A stretch of 64,000 nucleotides of DNA from SZUA-22 sp963751695. GTDB lineage: Bacteria; Bacteroidota; Ignavibacteria; Ignavibacteriales; Melioribacteraceae. The notes under the pieces were generated by a model. That model did no database searches. It was not told the origin of the DNA and was given only the letters and a program-made list of their open reading frames with translations. The stretch spans positions 248,001 through 312,000 of the forward strand of contig CAVVVP010000010.1 in NCBI GenBank assembly GCA_963751695.1, given 5' to 3'. The position numbers were made by a program, and so were the translations under genes. Positions 46,274 through 55,724 of the stretch are shown here, one piece after another (the first letter of the stretch is position 1; the number at the start of each line of letters is the position of its first letter).

Positions 46274-47252
46274 TAGACATTAACTCCAACTCATTTAGGT
46301 AGTTAAGAAGTAATTCTTCAATGGGAGAATACTCAGAGAACTCCATCAGTTTTTGTCTGACACTAGATGAATGATGTAGACCCTTCAAATAACCAGTATA
46401 ATATTTTCTAAAGGGTATTACTGCTTGTCTTTCGATTTCTCTAAACTCAATCTCGTATCGTAGATGCTTTAAAGCAGTTTCAATTCTTTCTTTTGGTAGA
46501 ATTTCGGCTGGTTCAATTCCCTTTTCAATAAGTAATTTTGATTCTTGAAATATCCACGGATGTTGAATTGCTCCCCTCGCAATCATAACCCCGTCTGCTC
46601 CAGTTTCATTAAAAGCACGTTTTGCGTCATATGCTGTAAAAACTCCACCATTAACAACTACGGGAATATTAACTACATCCTTAATTTTCGGTATAAAAGA
46701 CCAATCTGCTTCTCCAGAATGACCTTGAGTTCTTGTTCTGCAATGAATAGTGAGTGCTCTTGCTCCAACATTTTCCAATCTTTTCGCAACCTCACAGATA
46801 ATTATGGAATCAGAATCCCATCCAAGACGGGTTTTTACAGTCACCGGGGTTTTAACTGTTTTAACAATTGCATCAACCATTTCTTCCATATAATCTGGAT
46901 CTTTTAACAAACCAGAACCCGCACCTCTTTTAACAACTTTTTTAACCCAGCATCCCGCATTTATATCAATAACATCCGGTTCAAGTTCTTCCACCATTTT
47001 TGCTGCTTCAACCATTGACTCGATATCTGCACCATATATCTGAATACCGACAGGTCTTTCTTCATCACTGATGATCATTTTTTTTGCTGTTTTTTTATTG
47101 TTTCTTATAAGACCATCAGAGTTTACAAATTCGGTGTATACAATATCAGCACCCATCTCTTTACACAATTTTCGAAAAGCTAATCCTGTTACATCTTCCA
47201 TTGGGGCTAAAAGTAAAGCATTTTGAATCTTTATATCGTTTATTTCAAACAT
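46263..47252 (-). CDS. dusB: tRNA-dihydrouridine synthase
   Basis: 329 aa TIM-barrel flavoprotein: LAPMEDVTGLAFRKLCKEMGADIVYTEF at the start, catalytic Cys101 in DINAGCWVKKVV (the usual motif has Pro in place of Trp), ARGAIQHPWIF and a C-terminal helical domain. It reduces uridine to dihydrouridine in tRNA. It overlaps the MFS gene by 8 nt and is in the operon MFS - dusB - PAP2 - polX - apt. Confidence 0.9.
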   Translation of the reverse strand: MFEINDIKIQNALLLAPMEDVTGLAFRKLCKEMGADIVYTEFVNSDGLIRNNKKTAKKMIISDEERPVGIQIYGADIESMVEAAKMVEELEPDVIDINAGCWVKKVVKRGAGSGLLKDPDYMEEMVDAIVKTVKTPVTVKTRLGWDSDSIIICEVAKRLENVGARALTIHCRTRTQGHSGEADWSFIPKIKDVVNIPVVVNGGVFTAYDAKRAFNETGADGVMIARGAIQHPWIFQESKLLIEKGIEPAEILPKERIETALKHLRYEIEFREIERQAVIPFRKYYTGYLKGLHHSSSVRQKLMEFSEYSPIEELLLNYLNELELMSIDE

Positions 47253-48438
47253 TAAGGTTTATTCCTCTCGTCTTGAAATTAAATAAATAGACTGTGACAA
47301 TCAAAGTCACAAAGGTGAATAATGCTCCAGTTATGAATGGTGAAGTATATCCTAGATATTGAAAGGCAAATCCACCCCACAGTGGACCCAACACTCTAGC
47401 TAAAGAGGCTATTGATTGATTGATACCTAGTACCTTTCCTTGCATATCAGATGAAGATTTTTTCGAGATTAAGCTTAATAATGTTGGTTGAAGTATTCCT
47501 GTTCCAACTGCCAGCAGACCAGAGATAATTGCTACACCGGTAAAATTAATTCCATATGGCATTAGTCCTAAACTGAAAACCATAAAAACTAGACCAATAA
47601 GGATTAGATTATTTTCAGATATTCTTCCACTAAGTCTTTTTAATAAAAATGCTTGAACAAATGCACCAACTACACCCAAGATACCAAATAGATATCCATT
47701 TTCTCTATCTGAAAAACCATAATGCTCTTGACCCAATAAAGCAAAGGTCCCATATATATTGGCAACTGCAAACACAATTATAAAGAATAATCCAATTATG
47801 AAAGCTATTTTAGGAATTCTAAGTACTTCTAAAAGGTCATCTTTTTTCAATAGCGTATAATCGAAATTCTGAAGTGTTTTTTTCTCCTTCAATGATTCAG
47901 GAAGGAAAAATACTGCAAATATTAATGCAAGAAATGAAAAACCAGCACTTGCAAAACCAACATATTGATATCCAAAATCTGCAATTAAACCTCCAAGAAC
48001 TGGACCAAAAACAAATCCTAGACTAAATGCTGCTCCAATTAATCCCATTCCCTTTGCTCTATCATTCGATTCAGTTATATCAGCTATATAAGCTTGAGCT
48101 ACTCCAATATTACTTCCACCGAAACCAGCCAAGATTCTAGAAAATAGAAGTAATCCAAAAGTTGTGGAATAGCTAAATACGATATAAGAGATTACAGTTG
48201 TTGAAAGTGAGATTAAAATGACGGGTCTGCGCCCAATTCTGTCTGAAATTTTTCCAATTAATGGATTAAAAGCGAATTGCATAAAGGAATAACTTGCAAC
48301 AACAATCCCAATTCCAAAATCACTGATCCCTATTGAATTGCTGGCAAATGTTGGGAGAATTGGAATAAGAATTCCAAATCCTAGCAAATCAATAAAAACA
48401 GTTAAAAAGATTACAGTTAATGACGCTTTATTTTTCAT
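47245..48438 (-). CDS. MFS efflux transporter (TetA/DHA1-like)
   Basis: 397 aa with twelve predicted membrane helices. MFS signature GKISDRIGRRPVILIS after helix 2 and the motif-C-like GFVFGPVLGGLIADFG after helix 4, characteristic of drug:H+ antiporters. Substrate unknown. First gene of a run of overlapping genes toward apt. Confidence 0.88.
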   Translation of the reverse strand: MKNKASLTVIFLTVFIDLLGFGILIPILPTFASNSIGISDFGIGIVVASYSFMQFAFNPLIGKISDRIGRRPVILISLSTTVISYIVFSYSTTFGLLLFSRILAGFGGSNIGVAQAYIADITESNDRAKGMGLIGAAFSLGFVFGPVLGGLIADFGYQYVGFASAGFSFLALIFAVFFLPESLKEKKTLQNFDYTLLKKDDLLEVLRIPKIAFIIGLFFIIVFAVANIYGTFALLGQEHYGFSDRENGYLFGILGVVGAFVQAFLLKRLSGRISENNLILIGLVFMVFSLGLMPYGINFTGVAIISGLLAVGTGILQPTLLSLISKKSSSDMQGKVLGINQSIASLARVLGPLWGGFAFQYLGYTSPFITGALFTFVTLIVTVYLFNFKTRGINLNV

Positions 48439-48503
48439 TTAGATTTGATCAGTATTTTAGGATAATAAATATACTAATTTTGGAAAGATTAGGTTTTAGG
48501 AAT

Positions 48504-49823
48504 TTAATCGATAATCTCCAGATATGACTGAGAAAACTCGATTGTACTATAATTTAACGTATCATTAACAACGGATTGTGAAAGCATATTATAATCTATA
48601 ATAGGTAGACTAGAAATGAATTTTCTGAATTTCTTTTGAGTATTCAGCCAAGCTCTTAAGCTACTTTTTTCCATAGTATCTATAATTATTCGGTTTGTTC
48701 TACTTTGTAATATTTCATTTGAATCATTGTAACATTCCAGCATTAAATTTTTGTCATTTTCAGTTACATAAAATGGATAAGAATTATGCACTCCCATTTC
48801 AGAAGGTAGAATTACATATTCCCAACCCCAATCTGTAACACCTTTAAACACCCAGATTGGTAAGTATCTGACTTCCTCTAAAGCTACTTCATTAGTTAGT
48901 TTGTTCTTACTGATTGTAAAGTTCAATATTGCTCCCCCATCGGAATATCTCCATCTCTGATTTGAAACAAAATTACCGAGAGAATATGCAACAAATCCAG
49001 AATCAATATTTGCATTTTTAGTCTTGTATATTTCAACAGGCTGCAGGGAATGAGGATGAGCCCCAATTATTAGATCAGCTCCATAATCTACAGTCTTTCT
49101 CACTATATCTGTCTGATAAGAGTTTTCTTTTAGAGCATACTCAGTTCCGAAATGAAAATAAACCATTACAATGTCAACATTTTTTGATCTCGCTTTTTGG
49201 ATATCTTTTTTTATAAGATCAGGTTTAATTCTGTTAACCAAGTAGTTTTTGTTATCAGGTATCTTAAAAAAATTGACATCATATGTATATGAAAGTATTG
49301 TGAAAGAAATTCCACTTTTCTCAAATATTTTTATCGAATCTCGATCAAGTTTTGACTTATAAGTTCCAGAATTAACCATATTATGTTTATGAATAAAATC
49401 GATTGTGTTTAGAACTCCCGTCTCTTTTTGGTCATATGCATGATTATTTCCTGTAACCAATATGTCAAATCCAGCATGATTTAGTCCTTCAAGAAATGCA
49501 TCTGGAGTATTAAAAATTGGATATCCTGCATAGTCGATTTGCTCTCCAGCAATAACGGTTTCTAAATTTCCAACAACTATATCAGAATTTTCAAAATATT
49601 GTTTGATCTCTCTGTATACAGGTTTAAAATCAAATGTAGAATCTGGCAGCATTGCATAATTATATTGAGTAGAGTGACACATAATATCACCAACAAAACT
49701 AAATTCGATTGAAATACTGGAGTCTGAGTCACTTTCAGTTGTATGGTTATATTGAGCTGATAATTGTAAAAATGGCATTATTACTATTGCAGTATAAATA
49801 TATAAGATATTGAAATTCATCAT
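48504..49823 (-). CDS. CapA-family protein (poly-gamma-glutamate/capsule type phosphoesterase)
   Basis: 439 aa with an N-terminal hydrophobic signal. CapA metallophosphoesterase motifs: FSFVGDIMCHS, VGNLETVIAG, VTGNNHAYDQ, YFHFGTEY, GAHPHSLQPVEIY, SLGNFVSNQ. CapA proteins take part in capsule or polymer export; in lone settings their role is unknown. Monocistronic, with a terminator upstream. Confidence 0.88.
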   Translation of the reverse strand: MMNFNILYIYTAIVIMPFLQLSAQYNHTTESDSDSSISIEFSFVGDIMCHSTQYNYAMLPDSTFDFKPVYREIKQYFENSDIVVGNLETVIAGEQIDYAGYPIFNTPDAFLEGLNHAGFDILVTGNNHAYDQKETGVLNTIDFIHKHNMVNSGTYKSKLDRDSIKIFEKSGISFTILSYTYDVNFFKIPDNKNYLVNRIKPDLIKKDIQKARSKNVDIVMVYFHFGTEYALKENSYQTDIVRKTVDYGADLIIGAHPHSLQPVEIYKTKNANIDSGFVAYSLGNFVSNQRWRYSDGGAILNFTISKNKLTNEVALEEVRYLPIWVFKGVTDWGWEYVILPSEMGVHNSYPFYVTENDKNLMLECYNDSNEILQSRTNRIIIDTMEKSSLRAWLNTQKKFRKFISSLPIIDYNMLSQSVVNDTLNYSTIEFSQSYLEIID

Positions 49824-49825
49824 TA

Positions 49826-49867
49826 TAAAAAGAAAGCCGTCAATACCATTTTTCGATATTGACGGCT
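49826..49867 (-). terminator. Strong Rho-independent terminator after the histone H1-like gene
   Basis: An 11-bp perfect stem (AGCCGTCAATA with TATTGACGGCT, 11-nt loop) is followed on the minus strand by TTTCTTTTT. It ends the transcript of the 62-aa H1-like gene just before the CapA start. Confidence 0.85.
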
Positions 49868-49896
49868 AAAATTTAGGATAAATAGTCTATTGACTA

Positions 49897-50085
49897 TCAA
49901 CTACCTTTTCTTTCTGCTTTAATTGATTGAATTTCATTTCTCATATCTTGAGATTTTTTCTTCAAATCACTCAAACCTTTACGAATACGTGTACCAGCAG
50001 CTGCTTGACCTTTTTCGTAGAATTTTACTACATCTGCTTCTAGCTCTTTTAGTTGATTTAGTAGCTGTTCGTATGATTGACTCAT
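49897..50085 (-). CDS. Histone H1-like small DNA-binding protein
   Basis: 62 aa, helical and Lys-rich (FYEKGQAAAGTRIRKGLSDLKKKSQDMRNEI), the compact form of the Bacteroidota H1-like family with the KGxxAAGTRxRKG core. Such proteins may bind DNA and compact the nucleoid. It has its own terminator, CAACCTCCTTAGG-type ribosome site on the minus strand and is likely strongly expressed. Confidence 0.82.
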   Translation of the reverse strand: MSQSYEQLLNQLKELEADVVKFYEKGQAAAGTRIRKGLSDLKKKSQDMRNEIQSIKAERKGS

Positions 50086-50128
50086 TGCAACCTCCTTAGG
50101 GTTAATGTATAGTTAGTTAAATAGATGG

Positions 50129-52132
50129 TTATTGTATATTTTCAAGAATAACTTCCGCGATATCTTTTACTTGAACTTTTTCTTCATTTTCTAGTGATTT
50201 TACTCCATCAGTAAGCATTGTCATACAAAACGGACATCCTGAAGCAATAGTTTCTGCACCAGTCATCATTGCCTCTTCAGTTCTATTTACATTTATTTTT
50301 GTACCTTCTGTCTCTTCTAGAAACATTCGACCACCTCCAGCACCACAGCAAAAACCATTATTATAAGAACGTTTCATTTCAACCAATTCTATACTATCAA
50401 GTGACTTCAGTGATCTTCTTGGTTGATCGAAAACAGAATTATATCTTCCAAGATAACAAGAATCGTGATAGGTCATTTTCTTCGAATTCTTGTTGTTTTT
50501 AAGAGTAATTTTATTTTCTTCTCTTAGTTTATCAATAAATTCTGAATGATGCAATACTTTATATTCACCGCCAAATTGAGGATATTCATTTTTCAGCGAG
50601 TTGTAACAGTGTGGACATGTGGTCACTATTTCTTTGACACTATAATTATTTAAGGTTTCGATGTTCTCCATCATTAAATTTTGAGCAAGATATTCATTTC
50701 CAAGCCTTCTAGCAGTGTCTCCCGTACACTTTTCTTCGTTTCCTAAAATTCTAAAATTAATTTCAGCTTTTTTCATTATTTCGGCAAATGATCTTGATAC
50801 ATTTTGGTATCGCTTGTCAAATGAGCCAGCACATCCAACCCAATAAAGAATATCGCAATTTTGATCTTTAGCTAATGTCTTAATATCCAGCCCTTCTGCC
50901 CATACTTCCCTATCCTGTGAACTAAACGACCATGGATTAAAGTTTGTTTCCAAGCTTTTAAATGTTATGACTAATTCTTCAGGAAATTTACTTTCCATCA
51001 TCACTTTATCTTGTCGTATCATCAATATGTCTTTCAGTGGTTCATTTCCAACAGGACATGCATATACACAATAATTACAGCTCGTGCATGCCCAGAGAGC
51101 GTTATCAGTCAACAATTCGCTCTTGATTGGAGTTTCGGTACCATCGATTATATTATTGCCATTTTGGTTGAAAAAATATCTTTTATTTATCTCAATTGCC
51201 GATGGCGATAATTCCTTTGAGGTATTATAAGCCGGACAGTTATCTTGACATCTGTTGCACATAATGCAAGCATATGAATCTAATAATGACTTTTGAGATA
51301 AATGTCTAAAATCTCCAACTCCAAACTGTTCAATTGATTCATCTTCAAAATTGATTGGATTAGGCAATCCTTTCACCCGTTGACTATTTGGTACCATATA
51401 ATTAAGCGGGCCCATAAATAAATGAGCGTGTTTGGAGTATGGGAAATATGGCATAAAAGCTAGAATGCTTCCTAATGCGATCCACCAAGAAATGTGTAAT
51501 CCAAGAGAAAGTTGTGTTGGATCAAGGTCACTCCATAGAATTGACAAAGAACTGGCAAATGGTTGAAAATAATGAGGTTCTAATACAATTTTAAAAGATT
51601 CCCCAATAAACCTAGCACTAACATGAATTATGATGAACAAACCAACAATGAGTGAATCTCTTTTTATTCCGATCTTGGCTTCTGATGATAAATATACTGA
51701 ATCTGAAATCTCCAACTTCTTATCATCAAAAATGAACCTTCTGATTATAAAATAAAGAACTCCAAGTAATACTAATGCACTAAAAATATCCACAAAAAAA
51801 TTATATGTTAGTCCAACAAAATTATCTCCAAATAGTCTAAAATTTGAAATTATACCTTCTAAAGCATCTACTATATTAACCATAAGATAGAGTGTAAATC
51901 CCCAAGCTACAATTGCATGTATAAATCCTACTAACGATCTTGAATTAAAAAGAGTCCTCTGCCCTATCAAAATTATTATTCCTTGCGGAATATTCATCAA
52001 AGTCTTTTTCCAGTCAATTGGATCTGTGCCTTTACTAATTATTCTGAACATCCTTTTGAATGATTTATATGAAAGGGAGATTGATGTGAGTAGTAGAAGT
52101 AGAAATAGTATTTTCTCTATTGGTGTCAGCAT
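50129..52132 (-). CDS. Membrane-bound (Fe-S) heterodisulfide-reductase-like protein
   Basis: 667 aa. The N-terminal part (1 to about 240) has several helices of the nitrate-reductase-gamma type. Two 4Fe-4S motifs follow: CIMCNRCQDNCPAY and CTSCNYCVYACPVG. The C-terminal part has two CCG domains: GCAGSFDKRYQN with CTGDTARR and CPHCYNS, then DSCYLGRYN, CCGAGGGRMF and CPFCMTM. Together it looks like the EtfAB-linked FadF-type oxidoreductase passing electrons to the quinone pool. No ETF genes are in the window. Its gene is alone between an H1-like gene and a hydrolase. Confidence 0.88.
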   Translation of the reverse strand: MLTPIEKILFLLLLLTSISLSYKSFKRMFRIISKGTDPIDWKKTLMNIPQGIIILIGQRTLFNSRSLVGFIHAIVAWGFTLYLMVNIVDALEGIISNFRLFGDNFVGLTYNFFVDIFSALVLLGVLYFIIRRFIFDDKKLEISDSVYLSSEAKIGIKRDSLIVGLFIIIHVSARFIGESFKIVLEPHYFQPFASSLSILWSDLDPTQLSLGLHISWWIALGSILAFMPYFPYSKHAHLFMGPLNYMVPNSQRVKGLPNPINFEDESIEQFGVGDFRHLSQKSLLDSYACIMCNRCQDNCPAYNTSKELSPSAIEINKRYFFNQNGNNIIDGTETPIKSELLTDNALWACTSCNYCVYACPVGNEPLKDILMIRQDKVMMESKFPEELVITFKSLETNFNPWSFSSQDREVWAEGLDIKTLAKDQNCDILYWVGCAGSFDKRYQNVSRSFAEIMKKAEINFRILGNEEKCTGDTARRLGNEYLAQNLMMENIETLNNYSVKEIVTTCPHCYNSLKNEYPQFGGEYKVLHHSEFIDKLREENKITLKNNKNSKKMTYHDSCYLGRYNSVFDQPRRSLKSLDSIELVEMKRSYNNGFCCGAGGGRMFLEETEGTKINVNRTEEAMMTGAETIASGCPFCMTMLTDGVKSLENEEKVQVKDIAEVILENIQ

Positions 52133-52165
52133 TGAAAGTTTATATCAAATATTAGTGACATATAG

Positions 52166-53005
52166 TTACTTTATGAGTAATGTAGATTTGAAAAATGATG
52201 CAGATTTTTCTAAAAGACTGTCAAACTTATCATTTGAACCCTCGAATGGATGAACACAACCAAATGTATGACCTGTATTTTCTATAAGATTTAATTCAGT
52301 AATTGATTTATCTGAAAAGCTATAGAGTTCTTTTGCTTCCTCAGCTCTAACTGCGAGATCTTCACTTCCGTGATTTATTAGTAATGGTTTTTTTAATTCA
52401 GTAACCGCATTTCGAATATTAAGAATACTGTTAATATTATTTTCCAAATCCTCCAATAGTGATACGTTTAATTTCATCTCTTGATTGGTACGAGTATTAA
52501 GAACTGAAAAGTATCTTTTCTTTCTCCAAGCTTCTTTCTGTCTTTCCGAATACCAATCTAAAGTTGAAACACTTGCCCAAGTTGCGACTGAAGAAATAGA
52601 TTTTATTTTATATGCAGTTAAAAGTGAAATTGCCCCTCCGCGACTGTGTCCTAAAAGACCAATTTTACTATTTGAAGTTTTTCCAAAAAAATCTTTTTGA
52701 TAAGCTGAAATAATATCCGAAAGTTCTTCTATCTCCAAGGAAAATGTATTCTTAGAGAATTTTTCCAATTCAGTGAATTCATTTTTAATGATTCCAATTC
52801 CGTTATGCGAAAAATTAAATGTAATTACAAAAAATCCTTTTTCAGCAAAATAGTTTGCTGTGAATGGGAAAAAGCCCCAGTCTTTAAAACCTTTGAATCC
52901 ATGGGAAATAATAATTGCTGGGCGATCTTTTAAATTCTGATCACCGTATGTAGTAACCGATATCTGGTTATTTTGGGATGTGGTGTAGATAAAATCTTCA
53001 CTCAT
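52166..53005 (-). CDS. Alpha/beta hydrolase of the dienelactone/acyl hydrolase type
   Basis: 279 aa. SHGFKGFKDWGFFPF oxyanion region, nucleophile Ser in GLLGHSRGG, Asp in HGSEDLAVRAEEA and His in IENTGHTFGCVHPF. Soluble; no signal peptide. Probable ester hydrolase of unknown substrate. Confidence 0.85.
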   Translation of the reverse strand: MSEDFIYTTSQNNQISVTTYGDQNLKDRPAIIISHGFKGFKDWGFFPFTANYFAEKGFFVITFNFSHNGIGIIKNEFTELEKFSKNTFSLEIEELSDIISAYQKDFFGKTSNSKIGLLGHSRGGAISLLTAYKIKSISSVATWASVSTLDWYSERQKEAWRKKRYFSVLNTRTNQEMKLNVSLLEDLENNINSILNIRNAVTELKKPLLINHGSEDLAVRAEEAKELYSFSDKSITELNLIENTGHTFGCVHPFEGSNDKFDSLLEKSASFFKSTLLIK

Positions 53006-53153
53006 GGTTTTTAATATGTAGATAATGATTCAGATTGTCAAGAATTTATAAAATAAAACTAGCATTAAAAAAATATTAATTTCAATTAAGCTTTTTTTTT
53101 TGCTACTATGTTTTTAATTTTAGTATTGTATTGATTCAAATTTATAGATTAAA

Positions 53154-53906
53154 ATGTCTCAACTCCTGATCATACCTTCCATTGATATTAAACACGGTAA
53201 AACTGTAAGAGTTGTTCAAGGTATTCCGGAATTAAACTGTCATCAATATGGAAATGATCCAGTTGAAATGGCTATGATTTGGCGAACCGAAAATGCTAAA
53301 TTTCTACACATTGTTGACTTCGATCTTTCCCAAAAGCATGAATATAATAATTTAGAGGTAGTTAGAGAAATCTGCCAATCTGTAATTATTCCAGTAGAAT
53401 TTGGAGGTGGTATCAGTTCATATGATGATGCATCCCGAGCAATGGATCTTGGTATAACTAGAATGGTAATAGGATCTCTAGCATATACTAATCAGAAAGA
53501 GTTTGAAAAAATAATATCTACTTTTGGTGCCTCAAGAATTTCTGCAGCAATAGACGTTATGAATGATCATGTACTAATTAAGGCGAGAAAAAAAGATACA
53601 CACCATAAACCTATTGAGTATGCCCAACTACTTGAAAACATGGGAGTTGTGAGAGTTATTGTAACAGATGTTTCAAGAAATGGGATGCTTCAAGGAGCAA
53701 ATATTGATCTTTCTAAAAACATCGCAAAGAACACTAATCTTAAGGTAACCCACTCAGGCGGAATTACAAATTTTACTGAACTGAAAGAACTCGATCAATG
53801 TGATGAAAATAAAATTGATTCAGTTATAATTGGAAGAGCATTGTATGAAAATAAATTTCCTTGTCAAAGATTATGGCGAGTTGCAGAAGCAGGTTTATTT
53901 GATTAA
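53154..53906 (+). CDS. HisA-like isomerase outside a his operon
   Basis: 250 aa (beta/alpha)8 barrel. The first catalytic Asp is in PSIDIKHGK, the phosphate sites in EFGGGISS and SGGITNF, and the second Asp in AAIDVMND. In the late loop the family's TDIxxDG reads TDVSRNGMLQG. HisA isomerises ProFAR in histidine synthesis. No other his gene is near. It may be the chromosome's only HisA or a divergent paralogue; the exchange of Asp for Asn in that loop favours caution. It begins a plus-strand trio with a cNMP-binding protein and UspA. Confidence 0.75.
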   Translation: MSQLLIIPSIDIKHGKTVRVVQGIPELNCHQYGNDPVEMAMIWRTENAKFLHIVDFDLSQKHEYNNLEVVREICQSVIIPVEFGGGISSYDDASRAMDLGITRMVIGSLAYTNQKEFEKIISTFGASRISAAIDVMNDHVLIKARKKDTHHKPIEYAQLLENMGVVRVIVTDVSRNGMLQGANIDLSKNIAKNTNLKVTHSGGITNFTELKELDQCDENKIDSVIIGRALYENKFPCQRLWRVAEAGLFD

Positions 53907-53918
53907 TTTGAGAGTACT

Positions 53919-54467
53919 ATGAAAGAGATACAAAATATTCAAAAAAGTAGTTTCTGGGCAAACTTATTTAAAACTACTGCAAACATTAATGATCTTTATG
54001 ACATTATAAAAAATACTCCACTCTTCAAAAATTTAAGCAGATCCAACTTTAAACATTTATACGAACTTCTTCATCATCGCTCATACCAAGCTAATGAGTA
54101 TATATTTTATCAGGGCGATCCTGGAAACGCTCTTTACATTATTGTTGAGGGTTCGATCAAGATTATTCAAACTACTGAGGATCAAATTGAAATTCCATTA
54201 GTGGAGTTGAATACTGGAGATTTTCTTGGCGAGTTGGCTTTGATAGATGATGATATTCGATCTGCATCTGCGGTTGCTTTATTAAGCACAAAAATTGCTG
54301 TTATTTTCAAGTCAGACTTAGATTCGTTTATGAAAAAATATCCGATTGCTGGAGTTGAGATTATGAAAAATATGAGTCACATTCTTTCGACGCGTATTAA
54401 AAGTCTTAACTCAGAATATTCTATTCTACTAACAGAGTACAATAAATTTTTGGAGGATAAAAGTTAA
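53919..54467 (+). CDS. Cyclic-nucleotide-binding domain protein (no DNA-binding domain)
   Basis: 182 aa. A cNMP_binding beta roll is clear: HRSYQANEYIFYQGDPGNALYIIVEGSIKI, FLGELALIDDDIRSASA (phosphate-binding cassette-like). The helix-turn-helix of Crp/Fnr proteins is missing; the C-terminus is a single amphipathic helix. It lies 12 nt after hisA and 1 nt before uspA, so it probably acts as a sensor subunit for those. Confidence 0.83.
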   Translation: MKEIQNIQKSSFWANLFKTTANINDLYDIIKNTPLFKNLSRSNFKHLYELLHHRSYQANEYIFYQGDPGNALYIIVEGSIKIIQTTEDQIEIPLVELNTGDFLGELALIDDDIRSASAVALLSTKIAVIFKSDLDSFMKKYPIAGVEIMKNMSHILSTRIKSLNSEYSILLTEYNKFLEDKS

Positions 54468-54468
54468 A

Positions 54469-54930
54469 ATGATTAAGAAAATATTAGTTCCAATTGACTT
54501 CTCAGATTATTCAAAAAAAGCATTACAGTATACAGTCCAATTTTGTAAATCAATGGAAGCTGAGATAATTTTAGTCTATGTGATTGAACCAATGATTTAT
54601 CCAGCAGATCTAAGCATGGGTCAAATGGTTATTCCTCAAAACGAATTGAATCTAGACCAAAAAGCTAAAAGTGAACTGGAGGAACTTGCTAAAAGTGAGA
54701 TTGGTGATTTATTAAAGTATCAGATACTAATTAAAATGGGGAAACCTTTTATGGAAATAATAGAGACAGCATCTGAACAAGACGCTGACTTAATTATTAT
54801 TTCTACTCATGGACATACTGGTGTAGAGCATTTATTATTTGGAAGTACCGCTGAAAAGGTGGTAAGAAAAGCTCCATGTCCCGTCCTTACAATAAGAGAA
54901 CCAATAAAAGGATTTAGATTCAAAACTTGA
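54469..54930 (+). CDS. Universal stress protein (UspA family)
   Basis: 153 aa. KKILVPIDFSDYSKKALQY at the N-terminus and the ATP-binding G-x2-G-x9-G(S/T) motif in HGHTGVEHLLFGSTAEKV, followed by CPVLTIR. ATP-binding Usp class. It is in the same operon as the cNMP-binding protein. Confidence 0.93.
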   Translation: MIKKILVPIDFSDYSKKALQYTVQFCKSMEAEIILVYVIEPMIYPADLSMGQMVIPQNELNLDQKAKSELEELAKSEIGDLLKYQILIKMGKPFMEIIETASEQDADLIIISTHGHTGVEHLLFGSTAEKVVRKAPCPVLTIREPIKGFRFKT

Positions 54931-54939
54931 ATGTTATTA

Positions 54940-55572
54940 TCACTTACCTATTCTTATAATAAGACCAGCATTTATATCAGCTTGAAGCAGAGCACTGCCT
55001 CCACCTTGAGTATAAACTCCTCCTGGTCCAACCCATACCCCACCACCGCTAAAATAGAATGGCATTTTAATTCTACCCTGTAATCTTATACCAATAGACT
55101 CAGAAAAATAGTACTTAACACCTCCTCCAAATGTAAGAGAAAATCTCCAATCATCACCAAAGTTTACATCCTTGGGATGAATTCTTGTTGCTCCAAGTGT
55201 AAATACTCCAAAAGTAGAAAGTTTCTTATTTAATTCTTTGTTATAAAGTCCACCGACATGGAAATACTCTTCACTTAAATCAAAAAGTTTACTTGTTACA
55301 TTCCCTGGATAAGTAATAAAATCTGCTCTAGTATCAACTCGGTCATAAAGTAGCTCAACATATATCCCTTTTTTTCTGTCTACCTCAAAATCTAATGTAA
55401 TACCATAGTTGGGATTATTTCGAATATTAAGATCACCCTCGTAAAAAGTCATCTTACCAGCGAACATATAACCGTAATAAGGTGTAATCTCAACTCTCTG
55501 AGCATGCAAACTAATTGAGGATAAGACGACCACTAGCCCTGAAAATATTATTTTTTGGATTTTGCTATTCAT
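54940..55572 (-). CDS. Outer-membrane beta-barrel protein (opacity-like)
   Basis: About 210 aa from ATG 55572, which gives the signal MNSKIQKIIFSGLVVVLSSIS. Alternating amphipathic strands, an aromatic-rich pattern (YYGYMFAGKMTFYEG) and a Gly-rich late strand. No family recognised. It converges on uspA with a 9-nt gap. Confidence 0.7.
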   Translation of the reverse strand: MNSKIQKIIFSGLVVVLSSISLHAQRVEITPYYGYMFAGKMTFYEGDLNIRNNPNYGITLDFEVDRKKGIYVELLYDRVDTRADFITYPGNVTSKLFDLSEEYFHVGGLYNKELNKKLSTFGVFTLGATRIHPKDVNFGDDWRFSLTFGGGVKYYFSESIGIRLQGRIKMPFYFSGGGVWVGPGGVYTQGGGSALLQADINAGLIIRIGK

Positions 55573-55724
55573 TATTATTAACCGGTTTTGTAAGAGTGAA
55601 TGCAAATATACAATAATGGTATAAATGAATAAAGCTTTAATTTGGAATAAATAGTTTTGGCAAACTAATTTAAGTTTTCCTTAACTTTATATTTTAAAAA
55701 TAACTCAAATTGTAGGATAACGAA

